Assembly (NCBI GenBank): GCA_944389415.1
Contig: CALXMF010000008.1
Span: 18,166 to 82,165, forward strand
Origin: an uncultured Spirochaetota bacterium
GTDB taxonomy: Bacteria; Spirochaetota; Spirochaetia; Treponematales; Treponemataceae
Length of the DNA: 64,000 bases
Direction: 5' to 3'
Positions 52,377 through 62,203 of this stretch are shown here, in pieces; positions within the stretch are counted from its first letter, which is position 1; every line of letters begins with the position of its first letter. The notes below the pieces were generated by a model, which ran no database searches, was not told where the DNA came from, and was given only the letters and a program-made list of their open reading frames with translations. The position numbers and the translations under genes were made by a program.

Positions 52377-54118
52377 TAATAAAAAAGAGTGTCAAGCGTG
52401 CATATGATATTGTTTCGTTGCTGATGATATATTTTTATATATACTGCATATATGATGCTGAATAAACAACAGATAAATGGAAACCAGTCACCAAGCAACG
52501 CATATGTAGTCATAGTTCTTTTATAAATAGGGATATTCCATGTTTGTCCGCAGCTTTGAAACAACGGCATATCAGCAGTGATCTGGCCAGTTGGGTCAAT
52601 GAGCACAGAGTAACCGGAATTTGTCGCGCGCAGCATAGTACAACGGAATTCAATACTTCGGAATGCAGCAACAGCGAAGTGCTGATATTCGGCGCTTGCC
52701 ATTCGGGACCAGGAATCATTTGTGATATTAAGGAATGCTTCACTGCCGCGTATAAATAAAGCTCTGCAAACAGAAGGGAATGCATCTTCAAAACAGATTG
52801 GAATACTGACGCGTGCGGTATTTTGCGAAAGAGGAGGCAGTTTCATTGTTTGGGGGTATGCAGCTGCATCGCGTCTCTTGTGTGTATCGTCAAGCGGAAT
52901 ATCAAACAACGTGAGGGATGTTCCCTGTGTCCATCCGCTGGAGAAACCAACAACTTTCTGCATAAAACGCTGCATCCATTCTGTGTCACCATATGGAATT
53001 ATTTCTGCGAACGGTACAAGCTGCATCTTAGAATAAAAGCCATTATATGAACCGCTGCGGCCAAAGAGAATTGCAGAATTCCCATAAAAATGCTTTTCCT
53101 GGTTCAGAGTAACAGGACCTCCGACAATAAGAGGTATTCTGTTATTTGCAATAAATGGTATAAGCGGATTCTCAAAAGGAAACTGCTGGTAAAAAGTTTT
53201 CGCCTGCGGCATGGCATAGGGGATTACTGATTCACTCCATACTATCAAATCAGTATCTGGATGTAACGCCAGCTGTTGAGATGTGATATCCTGCGAGGTG
53301 AGAATTGCTGTAGATCCGTCATCGCCTGTTTCGTTCCATGAATCCACATTATGCTGAACAACCGTTGCGGTGAGGTATTTTATAGGGGTATGCTCTTGAG
53401 TAAGGTGATATACACCATATATTGCGGTAAAGCCTATTAATAGTATCCACACGGCAGCACATTGCCCAAGTTCTCTTACACGCTTTTTTAGCGGCATAGT
53501 ATATGAGAGCTGTGTTCGGCAGAATGGCAGAAGCAGAATTGCTTCTGCTGTTAGTGCTGAACAGAACGCAAAAAGGAAAGTGATACCAGTTACGCCGGTG
53601 ATATCGGCAATCTGAGTTATTACCGGCCATTTCCAGCTGCTCATATGGATGGTTCCCCAGGGGTACGCTAAAAAACCGTTTGATTTGCACCATTCATACA
53701 GTACCCATACTGCCGAAAAATATAATATGCGTGTAGAAACAGGAGCCGTTTGCTGAGTATATAAAAAGGTGCACTGAAATTTGCGGCTTTGTCTGCGGTC
53801 AAATGGCAGATACAGATAACAGCCGAAAACAAACCCAATAACGGCGGTCCCAAATGCGGATGCTCCTAAAGTAAAAACAGCAAAATCTTTAAAAAAAGCC
53901 AGCCAGAAGCTGGATAAAAGATGGGTTAAACCTGTATGCGCTCCTGTTAATAGAGCCGCTTCTAAGTAGTTTTTTGATCTGGAAACAGCCAGATACAGTG
54001 GTACAAGAGCAAATAATCCAAGAAAGGGAGACCCAAACGGAAGGATTTCATTTTGTATGGCTGTTGCTGATATAAAAGCAGAAAAAAGTACATAATAAAC
54101 TTGTAAAAATCTTTCCAT
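52370..54118 (-). CDS. lnt: Apolipoprotein N-acyltransferase
   Basis: A 582-residue inner-membrane enzyme that adds the third acyl chain to lipoproteins. About seven to eight helices occupy residues 1-250, followed by the periplasmic nitrilase-like domain. The catalytic triad is visible: Glu in LIVWSESVIPYA, Lys in GFYSKMQLVPFAEIIPYG and Cys in VSIPICFEDAFP. It fits an organism with many lipoproteins. TAGAAT ends nine bases before the ATG with TTGATT 18 bp further and no Shine-Dalgarno, so a leaderless mRNA is predicted. The stop codon lies in the biotin operator of bioY. Confidence 0.93.
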   Translation of the reverse strand: MERFLQVYYVLFSAFISATAIQNEILPFGSPFLGLFALVPLYLAVSRSKNYLEAALLTGAHTGLTHLLSSFWLAFFKDFAVFTLGASAFGTAVIGFVFGCYLYLPFDRRQSRKFQCTFLYTQQTAPVSTRILYFSAVWVLYEWCKSNGFLAYPWGTIHMSSWKWPVITQIADITGVTGITFLFAFCSALTAEAILLLPFCRTQLSYTMPLKKRVRELGQCAAVWILLIGFTAIYGVYHLTQEHTPIKYLTATVVQHNVDSWNETGDDGSTAILTSQDITSQQLALHPDTDLIVWSESVIPYAMPQAKTFYQQFPFENPLIPFIANNRIPLIVGGPVTLNQEKHFYGNSAILFGRSGSYNGFYSKMQLVPFAEIIPYGDTEWMQRFMQKVVGFSSGWTQGTSLTLFDIPLDDTHKRRDAAAYPQTMKLPPLSQNTARVSIPICFEDAFPSVCRALFIRGSEAFLNITNDSWSRMASAEYQHFAVAAFRSIEFRCTMLRATNSGYSVLIDPTGQITADMPLFQSCGQTWNIPIYKRTMTTYALLGDWFPFICCLFSIIYAVYIKIYHQQRNNIICTLDTLFYYC

Positions 54119-54127
54119 TATATTATT

Positions 54128-54157
54128 ATTCTAACAGAATAAATGATAATGAATCAA
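54128..54157 (-). promoter_or_regulatory. lnt promoter, predicted leaderless
   Basis: On the minus strand TTGATT (54152-54157), 18 bp, TAGAAT (54128-54133), nine bases before the lnt ATG at 54118. Confidence 0.5.
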
Positions 54158-54188
54158 TATCTTGCCAAAGATGCAGGTTTTATAAATT

Positions 54189-55358
54189 ATGGAAAAAATA
54201 GAAAAGGCTCATGAAGCGGAATATGGTGTCAAACCAGACGTTATAATTTCTGCACCGGGACGTTTTCATTTGATTGGAGAACATTCATGGTTTTGCAGAG
54301 ATAAGACGCTTTCAATGGCTATCAATCTTCCGGTTTATGTTGCAATTTCTGCGCGTCCTGATTCATCTCTGCGTTGTTATTTTACCGAACTTGACGATAG
54401 AAAACGTGCTAATCTTCAAACAATGAAATTTAAAAAAGAGGACCGGTGGTTTAACGCAGTAAAAGCCATGTTGTGTGGAATGATAAGCAGCGGTTTTTCC
54501 TGTAAGGGAATGAATATTACTATTCATTCGAAAATACTTCCATCTGCAGGATTCGGCATCACAACAGCAATTAAAACAGCTGTATTATATGGCTGCAGAG
54601 AGCTTTTTGCGAAACAGTGTTCTGATGAAATGCTCCTTGGTTGTTTTGTTCTTGGTAACAAGCAGTTTCTTGGTACTGCTACATACTATGCAGATGTTTT
54701 TACATCAATGTATGCGCAGCCTGATACCTGTCTGCTCACCAATTATGAAACAAAAGATTATGAGCTTTTTCCATTTAATTTTGATCATATTTCAGTTTTG
54801 CTTACAGATGCGAAAGTACCGCGTATTTCTGTCTGGAATGAAGAATCTGTACGTTCTCCGGAGAATATTCTGCTGCTTGGCGAGTTAAAAAACCGTAAAC
54901 GCAATGCGTATGGCGGATGGGTTTATCAGGAATCAGGCAGTGAACTGGTAGAAGTCCTGTCTGTAGTTTCTGAAGACATGCGGAAACGTTTGTTAAGTGT
55001 TATAAGAGAACATCATTGTGTGCTTGAAGCAGTTGAAGGTCTTAAAGAAAATAATTTTGAAAAATTCGCACATGCAGTAAATAAGTCCCATGATAATATG
55101 AGAGATCTGTATACTATCTCATGTCCTGAAATTGACTGGCTGACTAAACGTGTTTTGGAATTTGATCTCGTATCATCATTAACGCCGAAAGCATGCGCAC
55201 GCATTACTGGAAAGGGTTTTGGGCGATGTACGTATACTATGCTGAAAAATAGTTATGTGGAGCGTTATCGGAACAAACTGACTGAATATGAACGTATTTT
55301 TGGATTTAAACCGGCATGTTATGAGATACAGTCTGCCGGCGGGACTAAAATATTGTAA
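54189..55358 (+). CDS. Divergent galactokinase-like GHMP protein
   Basis: A 389-residue protein with the overall order of galactokinase: an N-terminal APGRFHLIGEHSWFC in place of PGRVNLIGEHTDYN, a middle ILPSAGFGITTAIKTAVLYG where active enzymes have a Gly/Ser-rich P-x-G-x-G-L-S-S-S ATP loop, and a C-terminal AHAVNKSHDNMRDLYTISCPEIDWLT, close to galactokinase motif text, then ARITGKGFGRCTYTML for GAGFGG. The sugar-binding Asp of TDY and the serines of the ATP loop are lost. It may be a non-catalytic sensor or have changed substrate. No galactose pathway genes are adjacent. It is followed by surE on the same strand. Confidence 0.75.
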   Translation: MEKIEKAHEAEYGVKPDVIISAPGRFHLIGEHSWFCRDKTLSMAINLPVYVAISARPDSSLRCYFTELDDRKRANLQTMKFKKEDRWFNAVKAMLCGMISSGFSCKGMNITIHSKILPSAGFGITTAIKTAVLYGCRELFAKQCSDEMLLGCFVLGNKQFLGTATYYADVFTSMYAQPDTCLLTNYETKDYELFPFNFDHISVLLTDAKVPRISVWNEESVRSPENILLLGELKNRKRNAYGGWVYQESGSELVEVLSVVSEDMRKRLLSVIREHHCVLEAVEGLKENNFEKFAHAVNKSHDNMRDLYTISCPEIDWLTKRVLEFDLVSSLTPKACARITGKGFGRCTYTMLKNSYVERYRNKLTEYERIFGFKPACYEIQSAGGTKIL

Positions 55359-55379
55359 TGCTGTTCGGCTGAGGTAAAG

Positions 55380-56117
55380 ATGCGAATACTGCTGACCAAT
55401 GATGATGGAATTGCGGAGGACGGTTTATCTGTTTTATCAGAGTATCTTGGACAGGAACATGAAGTGTGGATTATCGCGCCTGACCGTAACCGTTCCGGAG
55501 TCTCCCACGGTATTTCGATGCGTGATCCGCTTGAAATAAAACAGATTAACGATAAAATTTTTTCCTGCTCGGGTGCTCCTGCTGACTGTGTTATTACTGG
55601 TCTACAGGCAATTTTACCTGAATTTCCTGATATGGTATTATCCGGAATAAACCGCGGAGCGAATATCGGTACTGATATCATCTACTCAGGAACAGCAGCT
55701 GCAGCGCGGCAGGCCGTTCTAGCCGGCATTCCCGCTGCTGCGCTCAGTATAGATTCAGATGATCATGTCTGGCGCTATCATGCGCTTGCCGATTTTGTTT
55801 TAAAAAATATCACTCAGCTGAGAAATCTGTGTACGCAGGATGTCTTTCTTAATATTAATGCAAAATCAGCCGACAGTTATATAGGGTGTAAAATAACTGC
55901 GGTATCCTTGCGGCAATATGGTGATTCAGTCCATCTGTATAAAGCTCCCGATGGGCGGCTGTACAGTTTTTTTCAAAGCGGCTGTATTCATACAGAGGGA
56001 GATGAATTATCTGATTATTATGCTGTACAAAATGGATATATTTCTATTAGCCCGATATATGCGCATCCTGCGACAGCGCCACTTGAAAATGTTTCTCTGG
56101 ATAATATATCGGTGTAA
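55380..56117 (+). CDS. surE: 5'-nucleotidase SurE
   Basis: A 245-residue metal-dependent phosphatase acting on nucleoside monophosphates and related phosphates. The metal site TNDDGI is at residues 6-11, followed by VWIIAPDRNRSGVSHGIS, the GAPADCVITGL region and VLSGINRGANIGTDIIYSGTAAAARQAVLAGIPAAALS, all signature segments. GAGG precedes the ATG. It stands 21 bases after the galactokinase-like gene and 27 before a TPR gene, forming a likely operon. Confidence 0.95.
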   Translation: MRILLTNDDGIAEDGLSVLSEYLGQEHEVWIIAPDRNRSGVSHGISMRDPLEIKQINDKIFSCSGAPADCVITGLQAILPEFPDMVLSGINRGANIGTDIIYSGTAAAARQAVLAGIPAAALSIDSDDHVWRYHALADFVLKNITQLRNLCTQDVFLNINAKSADSYIGCKITAVSLRQYGDSVHLYKAPDGRLYSFFQSGCIHTEGDELSDYYAVQNGYISISPIYAHPATAPLENVSLDNISV

Positions 56118-56144
56118 AAGCAGTTAAGTATGCGGGGGTAAATT

Positions 56145-56828
56145 ATGTCAGAGGGATATAGTGAAGGAATCCGTTTATATCAGGCTGGTAGATATAATGA
56201 TGCGCTTACGTTTTTTATGCAGTACACAGTTAGCGCTGATGATGACAGTATGGATTATTCATATTATGTTGGGTTAATATATGTGCGTCTTGAACGTTAT
56301 GAAGATGCGTTGTTATATCTAGAGCAGATAGTTACATCCTCTGATGTGCTTGAATCTCGTATTATGCAGTGCCGGCTGCTTCTCGCTGTTATTTATACAG
56401 TGACAGGACGTGCAAGGCTTGCGGAATTTGAAATTAATAAACTGATGGAATACGGATACCGTCCGGCAATGGTCTATTCCGTGTATGCATATCTTTTGTG
56501 GAAGCAGCATAAAATAGAAGACTGTATTACAGCTTATGAAAAAGCTCTTGAGAACGATGCTCAGAATCCAACCGCGATGAATGGGTTAGGGTATGTACTT
56601 GCTTCTTCCGGCAGGGATTATACACGTGCTTTAAGCTTATGTAAAAAAGCGCTTGCTGAACAGCCTGATTCTGCTGCGTGTCTTGATTCACTTGGATGGG
56701 TATATTTTCATCTTGGCCTTTTGGATGAAGCGGAAAACTATATTAGCCGTGCCCGTCAGTATCAGCCCGCCTGCAAAGAGATAGGGGAACATTACCGAGC
56801 CGTTGCTGAGAAAAAACTCGCTAAATAA
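56145..56828 (+). CDS. TPR-repeat protein
   Basis: A 227-residue cytoplasmic or peripheral protein with about five to six tetratricopeptide repeats and no signal peptide: GIRLYQAGRYNDALTFFMQY, YYVGLIYVRLERYEDALLYL, KIEDCITAYEKALENDAQNPTAMNGLGYVL and AACLDSLGWVYFHLGLLDEAENYI. TPRs mediate protein assembly. GGGGGT precedes the ATG. The next gene, also with TPR-like repeats but exported, starts 16 bases later, so they may act together across the membrane or derive from a common ancestor. Confidence 0.88.
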   Translation: MSEGYSEGIRLYQAGRYNDALTFFMQYTVSADDDSMDYSYYVGLIYVRLERYEDALLYLEQIVTSSDVLESRIMQCRLLLAVIYTVTGRARLAEFEINKLMEYGYRPAMVYSVYAYLLWKQHKIEDCITAYEKALENDAQNPTAMNGLGYVLASSGRDYTRALSLCKKALAEQPDSAACLDSLGWVYFHLGLLDEAENYISRARQYQPACKEIGEHYRAVAEKKLAK

Positions 56829-56844
56829 ATAAAGGAGTTTCAAT

Positions 56845-58878
56845 TTGAAAAGTAAATTTGGATTTGCTGCTATTCTATTTGTATCGTTATATATATCGCC
56901 GCTCATTGCTCAGGTCGCACATCCGGCAAATGAAGGTTTTGCCGCAGAAGATTTCAGAAGAGGTGTACAATCGTTTTACAGAGGTGCGTTTAATGATGCT
57001 GTAATTTTATTTGAAAAGGCTCTGTCAAATAATCCTGAAAATAATCTGTATCTGGATTGGCTTGGCAAAGCATATTATCATGCCGGTATGGAAGGCGCTG
57101 CGTTGGAAAACTGGCAGGCTGCGGCAGATAATAATTATGGCGGACTGCTTCTCCAGAATAAAATTGATATTGTGCAAAACAGACGGTTGTCTGTTGATTT
57201 TAATAAATATCTTGTATCATATACAGAAGCTGGTAGTTTCCCTGGAACAACAGAACTTGATACGGTGTTTGTTCAGCCAATGGCAATATTGCCAAACAAC
57301 GATGGTACATTCTGGGTTGTGGCGTACAGTTCAAATGAACTGCTCAGACTTGATATAAATGGTACTGTTGTGTTCAGAACAGGCGGACCTCTTCAGGGAT
57401 TTGACCGGCCGATGGATATAGCTCGCTGTGCTGATGGATCTCTGTTAGTGACGGAGTACGCAGGAAACAGGATTTCACAGCTTTCTTCTGAAGGCAGATA
57501 TATCAAATCCTTTGGTACTACCGGGGTAGGAAACGGACAGCTTGTAGGACCTCAATATATCGCGGTCGATTCTTACGGAAATATTTTTGTCACTGATTTT
57601 GGCAATGCCCGTATTGTGGTATTTGACAGTCAGGGTAATCCCCTGTTCTTTTTTGGAAAAAAAGATGGTGATTTTCCCGGGTTTTCAGCACCAGCAGGTA
57701 TTGCTATCATAGAAGATGTTGTATATGCCGCTGACGCGATTTCAGGTGCGATATATTCTTTTGATCTGGCCGGAAATTATGAAGACGTTATTGTTCCTCC
57801 AAAAACTTTTACGCGACCTGAGGCCATGAAGGCGATTGGACAGTATTTAATTATCGCGGATAATAAACGTATTGTGACTGTTGATACGGCTACCGGTGCT
57901 GTTTTTGAGAATGTAAAGACAGGTAACGCGCCGTCTCGTATAATGTGTGCCACACCCGATCAGAATGGAAATATTCTTGCTTCTGATTTTGTTACGAATG
58001 AGATATATGTTATGTCTAGGATGACAGAATTAGTTGGAGGTCTGTTTGTTCAGATAGAACGGGTAATAGCTGATAATTTTCCGAATATAATACTTGAAGT
58101 CAGAGTTGAAAACAGAAGCCGTGAACCAGTTGTTGGATTAAAGGCTAATAATTTCTTTATAACAGAAAATAAAGCCGCGGTTGAAAACCAGCGCCTTACG
58201 GGGGCAGCATCTGAAAATACAGTATGTGATATTACGCTGGTGATTGACCGTTCTCCCGATACTTCTGCCTTGAAAGAAGCAGTAGAAACAGCGGTTCGTG
58301 ATATCAGTTCTTCTATGAATGGCAGAGGGACATTGCGTATTATTTCCGCAGGGGCTGTTCCAACTCTTGAATATCAGGGTGCGCCTACAGAAGCAGATAA
58401 TTTTGATCTGCGTCGTCTCAAAAACCCTGTTTCAGATAATTGCCGTATAGACTTGGGAATTCGTTTTGCGGCAAATGAACTGATAAATGCAGAAAAAAAA
58501 CGTGCTATTATTTATATTACCAGCGGTACAGTATCTGACGGAGCGTTCTCCGATTACAGTTTATCTGATCTCACTGCGTATACGAATAATAATGGTATTC
58601 CGTTTTCAATCATTAATATTAAGCAGCAGGCTTTGCCAGAAGAACTTGATTATCTGACACGGAGAACAAATGGCATTGAATATTATGTATATCGTCCGCA
58701 GGGGTTAAAATCCGTTGTATCAGATATGCTTGAATTACCGAATGGTCTGTATCAGCTTTCGTATACATCGCATCTGTCTACTGATTTTGGAACAAAATAT
58801 CTGCCTGTAGAAATAGAAACATATCTGCTTAACCGCTCAGGCAGAGATGAAACAGGCTATTTTGCGCCTCTGGAGTAG
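56845..58878 (+). CDS. Exported TPR-NHL-VWA-like protein
   Basis: A 677-residue exported protein with three parts. A signal peptide (start KSKFGFAAILFVSLYISPLIA) precedes TPR-like repeats to about residue 120 (YRGAFNDAVILFEKALSNNPENN). Residues 130-390 form NHL/beta-propeller repeats (GFDRPMDIARCADGSLLVTEYAGNRI; GQLVGPQYIAVDSYGNIFVTDFGNARI). The C-terminal part (from about residue 455) is VWA-like: CDITLVIDRSPDTSALKEAV and AIIYITSGTVSDGAFSDYS, without a full MIDAS DxSxS. The start is TTG with AGGAG eight bases upstream. It probably displays interaction surfaces in the periplasm or on the outer surface; no ligand can be named. A strong terminator follows. Confidence 0.82.
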   Translation: MKSKFGFAAILFVSLYISPLIAQVAHPANEGFAAEDFRRGVQSFYRGAFNDAVILFEKALSNNPENNLYLDWLGKAYYHAGMEGAALENWQAAADNNYGGLLLQNKIDIVQNRRLSVDFNKYLVSYTEAGSFPGTTELDTVFVQPMAILPNNDGTFWVVAYSSNELLRLDINGTVVFRTGGPLQGFDRPMDIARCADGSLLVTEYAGNRISQLSSEGRYIKSFGTTGVGNGQLVGPQYIAVDSYGNIFVTDFGNARIVVFDSQGNPLFFFGKKDGDFPGFSAPAGIAIIEDVVYAADAISGAIYSFDLAGNYEDVIVPPKTFTRPEAMKAIGQYLIIADNKRIVTVDTATGAVFENVKTGNAPSRIMCATPDQNGNILASDFVTNEIYVMSRMTELVGGLFVQIERVIADNFPNIILEVRVENRSREPVVGLKANNFFITENKAAVENQRLTGAASENTVCDITLVIDRSPDTSALKEAVETAVRDISSSMNGRGTLRIISAGAVPTLEYQGAPTEADNFDLRRLKNPVSDNCRIDLGIRFAANELINAEKKRAIIYITSGTVSDGAFSDYSLSDLTAYTNNNGIPFSIINIKQQALPEELDYLTRRTNGIEYYVYRPQGLKSVVSDMLELPNGLYQLSYTSHLSTDFGTKYLPVEIETYLLNRSGRDETGYFAPLE

Positions 58879-58898
58879 TTTTTCTAAAAAACGTATTT

Positions 58899-58941
58899 GC
58901 CGCCAATACTGCCGGAGATGGTCAGTATGGCGGCTTTTTTT
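58899..58941 (+). terminator. Terminator of the surE/TPR operon
   Basis: GCCGCCAATACTG pairs with the CAGTATGGCGGC stretch (inner loop GGAGATG) and is followed by seven T residues. Confidence 0.9.
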
Positions 58942-59078
58942 ATATTTTTAAGTAAGAGTGATGGGCGTATAAGGTGTAAACGTTAAAGACGCCGCTTTGT
59001 CACTTATTCGTGCTGTTGCAGAGTCAGCGCGGAGAACAGCAGGCGGAAAAAATAAAAAATAAAAAAAGGGAATACAAA

Positions 59079-60251
59079 TCAAGAGAAAATATCTTTTAGG
59101 AGACGGGCTTTTGTTATTTTAATAGAGGGATCTTTCTGCTTAATCTGTAAAACAGTCTGTTCGAGTATTTTTGCTTTACCATCGCCAAAATCAAACAATT
59201 CTCCCTGTGTATCAGCCGCTGACTGCTCCAGATTGAGCGCTCCAGCACCAAGCAGCCTGATATTTCCGCCAGTATATTTTTTTTTCAGCAGCAATTTCGC
59301 GCGGCTGAACATGTCTTCAGCACTCGCGATAAGACGATCGGCTGTTTCCTGAATACTGTATGTTGAGAAATCATCATACCGGATTTTAAGCTGCACCGTC
59401 CGGCTTGCCCATCCTTCTTTATACATACGGAACATTACCGTATAGCACAGCTCCATCAAATATGTTTCTATCGCGTAGTAATCGCAGAGGTCATATTGAA
59501 AAGTAGTTTCGGCGCTGATTGAATGTGTCTTGGATTCTTCTGTAAATAAATTCGCGTTTTCGCCGCGCACCGCTTTATATAAAAATTGTGCTCCCACGTC
59601 TCCAAAACTGTTTGACAGCAGCTGCAGGGGAGTATTATATATATCCTGTGTTGTATATAAACCGAGTTTATGCAGCTTTGTTCGTGTTTTTTCACCAATG
59701 CCCCAGACTCGCTCAAGCGGAAGACTGTGCATAAAAGCCGCTTCTGTTCCTTGCGGTATTACATAAAATCCGTCAGGTTTTGATATCCCTGAAGCTATTT
59801 TTGCCAGATATTTATTTGTCGCAAGACCTACAGATACCGTGAGACCTGCCTGTTCACGGACAGCTTTTTTTACCAGCTGTGCTGTATGTTCCGGCGGACC
59901 AAAGAGCCGCTGAGTACCAGTGAGATCAATAAACGCCTCATCAACAGACATTTGCTGCACATCAGGAGAAAATGTTCTAAAGATATCCATTATTTCAGCT
60001 GATTTTTCCTGATATCGTTTCATTCTCACCGGCAGATATACCGCGTCTGGACAGAGCCTGTATGCCTGCGCCATCGGCATTGCCGAATGTACTCCGTATT
60101 TTCTTGCTTCATATGAAGCTGTTGAGACAACACTCCGTCTTGCGTCCGGCTGTCCGCCGACGATAACAGGTTTTCCTTTTAGCTCTGGGTGATCAAGCTG
60201 TTCAACAGACGCATAAAAAGCATCCATATCCACATGCAAAAACCAAGTCAT
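59079..60251 (-). CDS. dinB: DNA polymerase IV
   Basis: A 390-residue Y-family translesion polymerase. The catalytic acidic residues lie in HVDMDAFYASVEQ (residues 6-18) and MSVDEAFIDLTG (about 101-112), with the helix-hairpin-helix region VWGIGEKTRTKLHKLGLYTTQDI and the little-finger domain to the end (KTHSISAETTF onward). No beta-clamp motif was checked. The ATG overlaps the stop of the upstream membrane protein gene by four bases, so the two are coupled. No LexA-type box is visible because the promoter lies upstream of the membrane protein gene. Confidence 0.95.
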   Translation of the reverse strand: MTWFLHVDMDAFYASVEQLDHPELKGKPVIVGGQPDARRSVVSTASYEARKYGVHSAMPMAQAYRLCPDAVYLPVRMKRYQEKSAEIMDIFRTFSPDVQQMSVDEAFIDLTGTQRLFGPPEHTAQLVKKAVREQAGLTVSVGLATNKYLAKIASGISKPDGFYVIPQGTEAAFMHSLPLERVWGIGEKTRTKLHKLGLYTTQDIYNTPLQLLSNSFGDVGAQFLYKAVRGENANLFTEESKTHSISAETTFQYDLCDYYAIETYLMELCYTVMFRMYKEGWASRTVQLKIRYDDFSTYSIQETADRLIASAEDMFSRAKLLLKKKYTGGNIRLLGAGALNLEQSAADTQGELFDFGDGKAKILEQTVLQIKQKDPSIKITKARLLKDIFS

Positions 60252-62194
60252 GCCTGCGTTTTCCCAGGGATAAATAATTCTTTTTGGATTTTTACTGCTG
60301 TTGTACTGTCTTTTTCAAGATAAAATACCGCTGTAACAGAGAGATCCTCTGTTTCATTCGCCGTAAAAGCGAGATGAAACGGCGACGGCGGATATTCCGG
60401 CAATAAAAATGAAACCTGCTGCCTGCCAACACTGACTGGATATTCTGAATCATAAATCGGTGTTCCCGAAGCTGAGGTAACACTGATGTCGCAGCGTATA
60501 ATCGGCAATGACGCCGAGAGAGAAAGCTGTATAGTGCGCAGCTCCAGAAAAAAATCTTCCGCCGCCTGTATTTCAGCCGTATATTCCGTATTCTGGTTTT
60601 CTTCTATTGCTAAAAAGTGCGATTGCGGAACATCCGTAATATTAAAGCGCGGATTAGAAAAATACAGCGAAGTAATTACTGCTACTGCCGCCATTGTTCC
60701 GGCAGTGATAAAAATAAGCGGTTTTAAAGAGATATTTTTACCTTTCAGGAATATGGTGATACGTATCTGAATTTTCAGCCACATAATCAATATGGGCAGC
60801 AGGATACAGGCAAGCAGAATGTTGCCCAAAAAGGACGCGTTGGCAATCTGAGCAAGATACTTGCTGTTTGGATAGTTAATAATATCCTGCAAATATGAAA
60901 CAAACGGCAGCACAAGAATAATTTCAGAAAGCACCAGAGGTACAAATCTTTTGGCATACCCGGCTATTGTCGCAATGATATATTCTATTGTGAACAGATA
61001 GACAAACGATACGTCTATTGATGAGAAAATAAAAATATTCAGCGTTGTGGTTAGCGACATTATTACGCCGTAAATTACCTGAGAGACGGGCAAATGTAGT
61101 TTTAAAAGAATTATAAAAAAGAGCGTGACAAGCAGCGCGGCAAAAACTATTTTAAAAATGATAAACAGATATAAAGACAGAGACTCTGGCAGTATTATCT
61201 GCGAGCATTTCTGACCGGCTTCGAGCATGAGCGCGGTAATTATGATGGTGAGCGGTATAAGGTACCATGTATGAAAAAAATCTTTTCTGTTCTGATATGT
61301 ATTTTTTCCAAAGAAAAAGGAAAAACCGCATAAGAAAAACAGGCTGAGTGTGATAATGATGATAAACAGCCGCACCTGATTTTTTTCAAGAATGGTAATT
61401 TCTACGGAATGAAGAGGTACCCTGTCGTAATGCCTGTCCCATGTTCTATTATCAGGCAGTTCAAATGACAGAATAAAAGAATTTAGTTTTGCAAAAAAAT
61501 CCTGCGACTGCTGAGGATTATCCGTATTATATATAACACCGACGGCCGGTATATTATTGGTTAAAAACGACGCCAGCCTGGGATTTGATGTGATAGCATT
61601 CTGCCGGTATAAAAGCAGATACGAGCGGACACGTCCAAAAGGCAGCATATCCAAAAGCCATTTAGGCGCCGCCTGCCGTCCCGCTCCCGGAAGAATTTCT
61701 ACGGTATCAGAACGTTTTACTGTTTCGGTCATTCTGTCAGAGGGAATAAAAAGCAGCGCGCACGCGGTGTCGGGGTTTTCTATCTGAGAGATACATTCTG
61801 TTGTTCCGCGCAAAGAAACAGCTTCCGGCTCCGGCAGCACTGGATAGTCAAGCGCTGTGCATACAAGCTGTATGCGGCTTTTTGCCTGCTGCGCGTTTTT
61901 CATAAGCTCGCAGATTTGCTCAAAAACAGGCGGAATGTCTTCCTGACAGATTTGCAGTATGAGAATATTCTGTCTTTCTGAAAAAAAACCGGGATGTGTA
62001 TCAATGATTATATTGAATGGAAAATCCCCGGACGCGGTGCCCGCAAGAAGCTGCTTTGCCGGCGAGAGACCCGCATCCTGAAATTGATGATAGAGTTCCG
62101 CTGATAATTCCCGTGGATTTTTTTCTGCCTGCAAAAAAAACAACTGCACGCAGAGCAATAAACAAAAACATACTAATTGCTTACTGTTCCGCAT
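60248..62194 (-). CDS. Unknown exported/polytopic membrane protein upstream of dinB
   Basis: A 648-residue protein: a signal peptide (MRNSKQLVCFCLLLCVQLFF, cleavage near QA), about 260 extracytoplasmic residues (NIIIDTHPGFFSERQNILIL and similar alpha/beta text), about eight membrane helices (LFIIIITLSLFFLCGFSFFF; WYLIPLTIIITALML; FKIVFAALLVTLFFIILL; and others to PLIFITAGTMAAVAVITSLYF), and a beta-rich C-terminal tail of about 120 residues. The frame is open to 62422, but the ATG at 62194 gives a proper signal peptide and stands nine bases after a TATTAT -10. I do not recognise the family. It is coupled by a four-base overlap to dinB, although a link to DNA repair is not obvious. Confidence 0.75.
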   Translation of the reverse strand: MRNSKQLVCFCLLLCVQLFFLQAEKNPRELSAELYHQFQDAGLSPAKQLLAGTASGDFPFNIIIDTHPGFFSERQNILILQICQEDIPPVFEQICELMKNAQQAKSRIQLVCTALDYPVLPEPEAVSLRGTTECISQIENPDTACALLFIPSDRMTETVKRSDTVEILPGAGRQAAPKWLLDMLPFGRVRSYLLLYRQNAITSNPRLASFLTNNIPAVGVIYNTDNPQQSQDFFAKLNSFILSFELPDNRTWDRHYDRVPLHSVEITILEKNQVRLFIIIITLSLFFLCGFSFFFGKNTYQNRKDFFHTWYLIPLTIIITALMLEAGQKCSQIILPESLSLYLFIIFKIVFAALLVTLFFIILLKLHLPVSQVIYGVIMSLTTTLNIFIFSSIDVSFVYLFTIEYIIATIAGYAKRFVPLVLSEIILVLPFVSYLQDIINYPNSKYLAQIANASFLGNILLACILLPILIMWLKIQIRITIFLKGKNISLKPLIFITAGTMAAVAVITSLYFSNPRFNITDVPQSHFLAIEENQNTEYTAEIQAAEDFFLELRTIQLSLSASLPIIRCDISVTSASGTPIYDSEYPVSVGRQQVSFLLPEYPPSPFHLAFTANETEDLSVTAVFYLEKDSTTAVKIQKELFIPGKTQA

Positions 62195-62203
62195 AATATA
62201 TTT

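Noticed and set aside
58942..59078. Possible small RNA or insertion-sequence remnant
   Set aside because: No fold, terminal repeat or coding similarity could be supported in this short gap.
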